A stretch of DNA of 64,000 nucleotides from Lysinibacter cavernae (GTDB taxonomy: Bacteria; Actinomycetota; Actinomycetes; Actinomycetales; Microbacteriaceae), in NCBI RefSeq assembly GCF_011758565.1, contig NZ_JAAMOX010000001.1, positions 1,341,838-1,405,837 on the forward strand, in the 5' to 3' direction. A model generated the notes under the pieces. It saw only the letters and a program-made list of their open reading frames with translations, made no database searches and was not told the origin of the DNA. This document shows positions 59,287 through 64,000 of the stretch, piece by piece (position 1 is the first letter of the stretch; each line of letters opens with the position of its first letter). Both the position numbers and the translations under genes were made by a program.

Positions 59287-59922
59287 CTAGCCCAGGCCGC
59301 TGATCCAATTCGACAACAGCCGGATACCCGCCTCGCTTGACTTCTCGGGGTGAAACTGCGTGGCAGTCAGCGGACCGTTTTCGACGGCCGCAATAAAGCG
59401 GGAACCGTGCTCGGCCCAGGTCACGGCAGGAGGCCGAATCGCTGGATGCGGGTCAAGCGTCCACTCCTGGGCACCGTAGGAGTGCACAAAGTAGAAACGC
59501 TCATCCTCAACGCCGTCAAACAGCGTTGAGTGTTCGGGAACTTCAACGGTGCTCCACCCGATATGCGGCAGTACCGGAGCATCGAGGCGCGTCACCTCGC
59601 CCGGCCATTCGCCGAGCCCCTCGGTAATTTTGCCTCGCTCGTCGCCACGCTCAAACATGATCTGCAACCCGACGCAGATGCCGAGGACGTGGCGTCCGCC
59701 GGCAAGGCGCCGATCGATGAGCTCTCCCCCGCGAACGGCGTTGAGCTGGTTCATGACCGCGTCAAATGCCCCGACACCGGGAACGATGAGTCCGTCTGCC
59801 TCCATCGCCAGCTTGCGGTCGCCAGTGAGCACAACATCCGCGCCCGCCCGCTGAACCGCCTTGACAACCGAGTGGACGTTGCCCGAACCGTAGTCAAAAA
59901 CGACGACGCTCGGCTTGGTCAC
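59287..59922 (-). CDS. hisH: Imidazole glycerol phosphate synthase, glutaminase subunit
   Basis: HisH hydrolyses glutamine and passes ammonia to HisF. The class I amidotransferase triad is visible: nucleophile Cys in [19 protein letters not shown], His-x-Glu in [13 protein letters not shown]. The N-terminus [15 protein letters not shown] is typical. The 211 residues are normal. Its ATG overlaps the hisB stop by 4 bp. Confidence 0.96.
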   Translation of the reverse strand: MTKPSVVVFDYGSGNVHSVVKAVQRAGADVVLTGDRKLAMEADGLIVPGVGAFDAVMNQLNAVRGGELIDRRLAGGRHVLGICVGLQIMFERGDERGKITEGLGEWPGEVTRLDAPVLPHIGWSTVEVPEHSTLFDGVEDERFYFVHSYGAQEWTLDPHPAIRPPAVTWAEHGSRFIAAVENGPLTATQFHPEKSSEAGIRLLSNWISGLG

Positions 59923-60542
59923 AGTGCTCCCTTTGTTGAGGGGATGCCGTCTACGGCGTCGTCGAAGGCCTTCGCCACGCGGAAGGCGCGGGCGAATGCT
60001 TTGAACTCGGCCTCGGCGATGTGGTGAGGGTCTCGGCCCTCAACGAGCCGGATGTGCGCGGTCAGGCGCGCGTTCAGCACAATCGCCTCGAAAAAGTGGC
60101 GCACCATGGAACCGGTGAAGTGACCGCCAATGAGGTGAAACTCGAAGCCCTCCGGCTCGCCGCTGTGCACGAGGTAGGGGCGACCTGAGATGTCGATCAC
60201 TGCCTGGGCAAGCGACTCGTCCAGCGGCACAAAGGTGTCGCCGTAGCGGGCGATGCCGGACTTGTCTCCGAGCGCTTCAAGGATGGCCTGGCCGAGCGCG
60301 ATGCCGGTGTCTTCAACCGTGTGGTGCACGTCAATGTGAGTGTCTCCGGTTGCTTTGATAGTGAGGTCCGTCAGCGAGTGCTTTGCAAAGGCCGTCAGCA
60401 TGTGGTCAAAGAACGGCACGCTTGTCTGAATATCGGATTTGCCCGTTCCGTCAAGGTTGAGTTCAAGCTCGATGCTCGACTCGCTCGTTGAACGGCTGAT
60501 GCGCGCAACACGCGCCTGTCGCATGGATGATGCCTGTGTCAT
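59919..60542 (-). CDS. hisB: Imidazoleglycerol-phosphate dehydratase
   Basis: The enzyme makes imidazole acetol phosphate. Metal-binding His clusters are [15 protein letters not shown] and [30 protein letters not shown] gives the N-terminal signature. From the ATG at 60542 the protein has 207 residues, the usual monofunctional length. It lies about 31 bp after hisC. Confidence 0.96.
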   Translation of the reverse strand: MTQASSMRQARVARISRSTSESSIELELNLDGTGKSDIQTSVPFFDHMLTAFAKHSLTDLTIKATGDTHIDVHHTVEDTGIALGQAILEALGDKSGIARYGDTFVPLDESLAQAVIDISGRPYLVHSGEPEGFEFHLIGGHFTGSMVRHFFEAIVLNARLTAHIRLVEGRDPHHIAEAEFKAFARAFRVAKAFDDAVDGIPSTKGAL

Positions 60543-60573
60543 AACGTCGATTCTATTCGGGGTGGTTGTTGGG

Positions 60574-61650
60574 TTACCGCGGAAGCTTGGCAATCGCGTC
60601 GAGGAAGACGCCGGTCTCCTCGTGCGTGCCAGCGCTCACGCGAAGGTGGCCAGGAATGCCTACGTCGCGGATGAGGATTCCCTGCGCACGCAGCGCCTCA
60701 AACGTGGCATTCGGATCAGTCACTCCCCCGAACAACACAAAGTTGCTTTCGCTGCGGTACACGTCGTAGCCGAGTTCGGTGAGGCGTTCGGCGATGCGGT
60801 TGCGCTCAGCACGGATATCGTCGACGGTTGCGAGCATCCGATCGGCGTGACGAAGCGCGGCGATACCAGCCGCCTGCGTGAGCGCGGAGAGGTGGTACGG
60901 GAGGCGGACGAGGGTGAGCGCATCCACAACGGCCGGATCGGCCGCGAGGTAGCCGAGGCGAACGCCGGCAAAAGCGAAGGCTTTACTCATGGTTCGAGAC
61001 ACGAGCAGCCGCTCGCGGCCAGGCAGCAAGCTCAGCGCAGATTCGAATCCGTAAGCCGCGAACTCGGCATAGGCTTCGTCAACCACAAGGATGCCGTCGG
61101 TTGCGTCGTAGAGCTCGCGGATTACGTCGAGCGATACCGGGGTGCCGGTCGGGTTATTCGGCGAGCAGAGAATCGTGATGCTCGGTTGGTGTTCACGCAC
61201 CGCGGCAACAGCGGTCTCGGCCGACAACTCGTAGCGCTCGTCGCGCTGCACGGGAATCCACTCGGTGCCCGTTCCGTCTGCAAGCAGCGGGTACATGGAA
61301 TAGGTCGAGACAAAGCTCAGCACGCTACGGCCAGGGCCGCCAAAGGCCTGCATGACCTGTTGCAGTACTTCGTTAGAACCGTTTGCCGCCCACAGATTCT
61401 TCTCGGTGAGCCCGTGCCCGAGGTAGCCGGCCAGAGAACGGCGCAGCTCAACAAAATCCCGATCTGGGTAGCGATTTGCCCCAACAACGGCCTTGGCGAG
61501 CGACGAGACGATGTCGATCGCAACCTCTTCTGGGATGGGATGGGTGTTCTCATTCACGTTCAGGCTCACCGGCACGGGGTCTTGCGGTGCGCCGTAGGGC
61601 TTCTTGCCTACGAGGTCAGAACGGAGCGGAAGATCATCAAGGGTAGCCAC
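60574..61650 (-). CDS. hisC: Histidinol-phosphate aminotransferase
   Basis: A class I/II PLP aminotransferase of 358 residues. [20 protein letters not shown], the [15 protein letters not shown] motif, [13 protein letters not shown] (PLP Asp) and [20 protein letters not shown] (PLP Lys) are all present. It begins with GTG, 7 nt after a TATATT -10 box, so the hisCBHA mRNA is probably leaderless. The order here is hisC-hisB-hisH-hisA with hisD, F, G, I and E elsewhere. Confidence 0.95.
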   Translation of the reverse strand: MATLDDLPLRSDLVGKKPYGAPQDPVPVSLNVNENTHPIPEEVAIDIVSSLAKAVVGANRYPDRDFVELRRSLAGYLGHGLTEKNLWAANGSNEVLQQVMQAFGGPGRSVLSFVSTYSMYPLLADGTGTEWIPVQRDERYELSAETAVAAVREHQPSITILCSPNNPTGTPVSLDVIRELYDATDGILVVDEAYAEFAAYGFESALSLLPGRERLLVSRTMSKAFAFAGVRLGYLAADPAVVDALTLVRLPYHLSALTQAAGIAALRHADRMLATVDDIRAERNRIAERLTELGYDVYRSESNFVLFGGVTDPNATFEALRAQGILIRDVGIPGHLRVSAGTHEETGVFLDAIAKLPR

Positions 61651-61657
61651 CCGATCA

Positions 61658-61663
61658 AATATA
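61658..61663 (-). promoter_or_regulatory. -10 element of a likely leaderless hisC promoter
   Basis: TATATT on the minus strand, then 7 bases, then GTG. It predicts transcription starting at the start codon. Confidence 0.6.
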
Positions 61664-61706
61664 CGCGATGGGCCTCACCTCGGCCGTCGAGTGCTGCCTT
61701 CTTCCC

Positions 61707-61776
61707 GCCGTGGGGTGCGTTTTCGCTCGTGGGGTGCAAAAATTTGCGCCCCACGAGCGAAATTGCACCCCACGAG
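61707..61776. repeat. 70-bp nested palindromic repeat, copy 3
   Basis: Arms GCCGTGGGGTGCG (61707), GCTCGTGGGGTGCA (61725), TGCGCCCCACGAG (61745) and TGCACCCCACGAG (61764). It is 70 bp and lies between hisC and the UPF0114 gene. Confidence 0.85.
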
Positions 61777-61912
61777 GGAGGGGGAAAGGGGCGGGGCGAG
61801 GGTGGGCTGAGGGCGGGTCGGGGACGAACGCTCAGCAGCGGCCCTAGGTTATACGGCTAAAATATTGCTTCCTAGCCGACACGACTTTCGTTTTTCAACA
61901 TTGGAGCCGCGC

Positions 61913-62563
61913 GTGAAACCTGACCACCTGACCGAAACCACTGACCCGCTTCTTGACGGGCAGCGCGCATATCGGCCGGTCGGCGCGACCTCGCGGGCCC
62001 TCGGCTATTTCATCTTCACGAGCCGGTGGCTGCAGGCGCCGCTCTATCTTGGGCTGATCGTTGCCCAAGCCGTCTATGTTGTCGTCTTTATGATCGACCT
62101 CTGGCACCTCATGCAGGAGGTGTTCGGTGGCCACGGCCTCGACGAATCCGGCGTCATGCTCGCTGTGCTCGGACTTATCGACGTTGTGATGATCGCAAAC
62201 CTGCTCATCATGGTGATTATTGGCGGCTACGAGATCTTCGTCTCGAAGATCCGCGTTGACGGACACCCCGACGAGCCAGACTGGCTTTCGCATGTGAACG
62301 CCAACCTGCTCAAAATCAAGCTGTCGATCTCGATCATCAGCATCTCGAGCATCCACCTGTTGAAGACCTTCATCGAGGTTGGACCCATCGGCGGAACCGG
62401 CAAGCTCGCCGAAAACGTCGACAAGCTCTACACCTCGGAAGGCGTCATGTGGCAGGTTGTTATCCACCTCGCGTTCATCGTTTCGGCGCTTGCACTCGCA
62501 TGGATTGACCGCCTGCAGAACAAGACGCTTATGGAGGCTGCGGCGGCCAATGTGAAGCACTAA
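61913..62563 (+). CDS. UPF0114 (YqhA) family membrane protein
   Basis: The protein has 216 residues from the GTG at 61913, with GGAG 6 nt upstream. Four spans: [40 protein letters not shown], a weaker [17 protein letters not shown] and [17 protein letters not shown]. The signature [20 protein letters not shown] identifies UPF0114. The molecular function is unknown; homologues are small inner-membrane proteins. It is a single-gene unit with a TAAAAT box near 61855. Confidence 0.9.
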   Translation: MKPDHLTETTDPLLDGQRAYRPVGATSRALGYFIFTSRWLQAPLYLGLIVAQAVYVVVFMIDLWHLMQEVFGGHGLDESGVMLAVLGLIDVVMIANLLIMVIIGGYEIFVSKIRVDGHPDEPDWLSHVNANLLKIKLSISIISISSIHLLKTFIEVGPIGGTGKLAENVDKLYTSEGVMWQVVIHLAFIVSALALAWIDRLQNKTLMEAAAANVKH

Positions 62564-62586
62564 CAGCTGACAGCAGCTCGACCATT

Positions 62587-62633
62587 CGGGGCTTGTTGTG
62601 GGGATGTGCGCAAGCGCCCCGCAGGAAGCCCCG
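62587..62633. terminator. Hairpin between UPF0114 and the TetR gene
   Basis: CGGGGCTT (62587) pairs with AAGCCCCG (to 62633), with additional GGGG/CCCC inside. It lies between convergent genes; a shared terminator is likely, without a T-tract. Confidence 0.5.
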
Positions 62634-62639
62634 GATTCG

Positions 62640-63233
62640 TTAATCGAACCTGAGGTCAAGAAGCGTAGCGAGGTACGCTTCCCCATCAAAGTCTGGCAGC
62701 ACCGTGCCCTGCACCATATATCCCTGACACAGCGACACAATAACGGGGGCAAACGCAATTCCCTTTGCCACGCATTCTTGCTCGTTGAGGGTGCCTTTCG
62801 CCCTGAACCATTCCGCGAGATAGTCTTCGTAGACGGTCCGCGTCTGCGTGAGCACGCTGCCAATCAGCTCAGCGACCTTCGGGTTTGACACGGCTTCGCC
62901 CCAGACCTGCACAAGAATGCCGAAGTCGCCAAGATCCTCGCCAAACCCCGCGATGAACATGGCGGCGACCTGCCCCGGCTGAGGAAGAGGGCGCTGGTCT
63001 TTGAGCCGGGCGAGGTCGTTCACTCTGTTGCCGAGGAAGTATCGCGCGCAGTCAACGACGAGGTCATCTTTGCTCGCGTAGTGCCCGTAGATGGCACCAG
63101 CTGAGAGCCCCGTTTCGGCAATAATTTCGGCCATCGACGTTGCTTGGAAGCCTTTTCGGGCAAAGCAGCGGAGCGCTGCCGCCGCAATTTCGGCTCGGCG
63201 CTCTGCTTTGTACTCTTCGCTGACCTTTGGCAT
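62640..63233 (-). CDS. TetR family transcriptional regulator
   Basis: The protein has 197 residues. The N-terminal helix-turn-helix (about 10-55) includes EIAAAALRCFARKGFQATSM, AEIIAETGLSAGAIYGHYAS and KDDLVVDCARYF. The C-terminal ligand domain is variable, so the inducer is unknown. It is divergent from the membrane-protein gene at 63356, with an operator-like palindrome between them, and most likely represses that gene and itself. Confidence 0.92.
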   Translation of the reverse strand: MPKVSEEYKAERRAEIAAAALRCFARKGFQATSMAEIIAETGLSAGAIYGHYASKDDLVVDCARYFLGNRVNDLARLKDQRPLPQPGQVAAMFIAGFGEDLGDFGILVQVWGEAVSNPKVAELIGSVLTQTRTVYEDYLAEWFRAKGTLNEQECVAKGIAFAPVIVSLCQGYMVQGTVLPDFDGEAYLATLLDLRFD

Positions 63234-63279
63234 CGTTCCAGCCTATCCCGTGAGTTTCGCGCAAAAAGAATGTTTGTTC

Positions 63280-63330
63280 TTGACATGATTTCACAATGCG
63301 ACCATTATAAAGAACGATCATTCGCTTTAT
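63280..63330 (+). promoter_or_regulatory. Promoter and TetR-type operator between divergent genes
   Basis: -35 TTGACA (63280-63285), 18-bp spacer, -10 ATTATA (63304-63309). Just downstream, GAACGATCATTC (63312-63323) is a near-palindrome with two mismatches, flanked by ATAAAG and CTTTAT (63307-63330). A repressor bound there would block this promoter. Confidence 0.6.
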
Positions 63331-63355
63331 ATAGATTATCTCCAAGGACACTGCT

Positions 63356-64000
63356 ATGGAAACCCCAGCTTCAGGCGGAACCGCGGCGCCGCAACCAACG
63401 GCCGCACACCCCACATCCACGGCCCACTGGGCGCGACCTCTCGCCATCGCCGCCGGCGCAGCCGTCATCGTCTTCGTCGTGCTCGTCGCCTTCCTCTGGC
63501 CAACCGTGACCACAACCGTGCACCACCTCCCAGTCGCTATCACCGGCCCAGCGCCCATGGTCAACGCGGTAACAGAAGCGCTCGACAGCAACAGCGACGA
63601 CGGCCCAGCGCTCGACCTCGTCACTGCAACAGACAGAGACAACGCAGAATCACTCATCCGCTCACGAGGCGTCTACGGCGCAATCGTGCTCGGAGAATCC
63701 CCAGAAGTGCTCACATCATCCGCAGCAAGCCCGGTTGCCAGCCAACTCCTCGGGCAGGTCGCCGCAACGCTTCAGGCGCAGCTCACCTCGACCTACGAAC
63801 AACAGCTCGAAGCCGCTGGCGGCTCGCCACAGACAGCACCGCTCAACCCACCAGCAGCACCACGCGTCACCGTAACCGACGTCGTTCCGCTGGCCGAAAC
63901 GGATGCCCGCGGTGCCGGACTTGCGGCGGCGGCATTCCCCATCGCCCTCGGCGGAATGATCGGCGGAATCCTCATCTCCCTCACGACCACCGGTCGGCGA
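63356..64000 (+). CDS. Membrane protein, 3' end outside the window
   Basis: The open frame runs from the ATG at 63356 to the right edge (215 codons, no stop). An Ala/Thr/Pro-rich N-terminus precedes one span (PLAIAAGAAVIVFVVLVAFL). An extracytoplasmic domain follows with VTTTVHHLPVAITGPAPMVN, and ESLIRSRGVYGAIVLGESPE. The second hydrophobic segment (GAGLAAAAFPIALGGMIGGI) begins near the edge. The layout, a short tail, one span, a large external loop and then more spans, resembles ABC-2-type or Pip/YhgE-like membrane proteins, often TetR-controlled exporters. The family is unconfirmed. Confidence 0.7.
   Translation, partial: METPASGGTAAPQPTAAHPTSTAHWARPLAIAAGAAVIVFVVLVAFLWPTVTTTVHHLPVAITGPAPMVNAVTEALDSNSDDGPALDLVTATDRDNAESLIRSRGVYGAIVLGESPEVLTSSAASPVASQLLGQVAATLQAQLTSTYEQQLEAAGGSPQTAPLNPPAAPRVTVTDVVPLAETDARGAGLAAAAFPIALGGMIGGILISLTTTGRR

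Noticed and set aside
60439-61860. Long open frame of 473 codons on the plus strand opposite hisB and hisC
   Set aside because: It is antisense to two clearly identified enzymes and has no recognisable domain; long antisense frames are common in high-GC DNA with this codon bias.

Overview
The window is a chromosomal segment of a high-GC Gram-positive bacterium (Actinomycetota). Gene content, gene order and protein style best fit the family Microbacteriaceae: an rRNA operon with no tRNA in the 16S-23S spacer, a xerD / NUDIX / pyrG / DUF3817 / recN / nadK / tlyA / HAD run, an argCJBDFGH cluster, a PriA-type HisA, a FHA-ABC exporter and a gluABCD glutamate uptake operon. I do not assign a genus. 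Most genes are housekeeping and most lie on the minus strand, including the rRNA operon, so replication probably runs from high to low coordinates here (inference).

Layout. 0-2.3 kb: the end of a CDF cation transporter, then a sigma factor preceded by a membrane protein that may be its anti-sigma partner. 2.4-14.9 kb: a tightly packed minus-strand block from an unusual disordered TPR protein down to xerD (TPR, HAD phosphatase, a 52-aa protein, tlyA, nadK, recN, AI-2E permease, DUF3817, pyrG, NUDIX, xerD). 15.3-21 kb: a 16S-23S-5S operon with a clear promoter. 21.5-28 kb: SRPBCC protein, tyrS, a FemABX-type transferase, a two-component system and an orphan membrane protein with a (EQR)8 tail. 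28-36.4 kb: argC-J-B-D-F-G-H with no argR between F and G. 36.4-37.1 kb: a relatively AT-rich island holding one small predicted gene behind a perfect palindrome. 37.1-44.2 kb: pheST, divergent from mgtA, whose leader is an M-box Mg2+ riboswitch. 44.3-47.9 kb: gluABCD. 48-51.4 kb: a copper cluster (membrane protein, CopC, PCu(A)C chaperone, Tat-exported Dyp peroxidase). 51.5-54.6 kb: SpoU-type RNA methylase, infC-rpmI-rplT and a DUF1844 protein. 54.8-58.4 kb: a three-FHA ABC transporter and an SseB-domain protein. 58.5-61.7 kb: hisC-B-H-A. 61.9-64 kb: a UPF0114 membrane protein, a TetR regulator and a divergent membrane protein cut by the window end.

Non-coding structure is the most unusual part. 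A 70-bp doubly nested palindrome (arms close to CTCGTGGGGTGC) occurs three times, always intergenic and always exactly 70 bp. A second palindromic element built on CTGCATCTATTTGCGA occurs twice. Several coding regions carry frame-preserving simple repeats. infC appears to start at AUC, and several operons look leaderless. I saw no CRISPR array, prophage or insertion sequence. The strongest candidates for something undescribed are the two palindromic repeat families and the 828-residue disordered-TPR-acidic protein.
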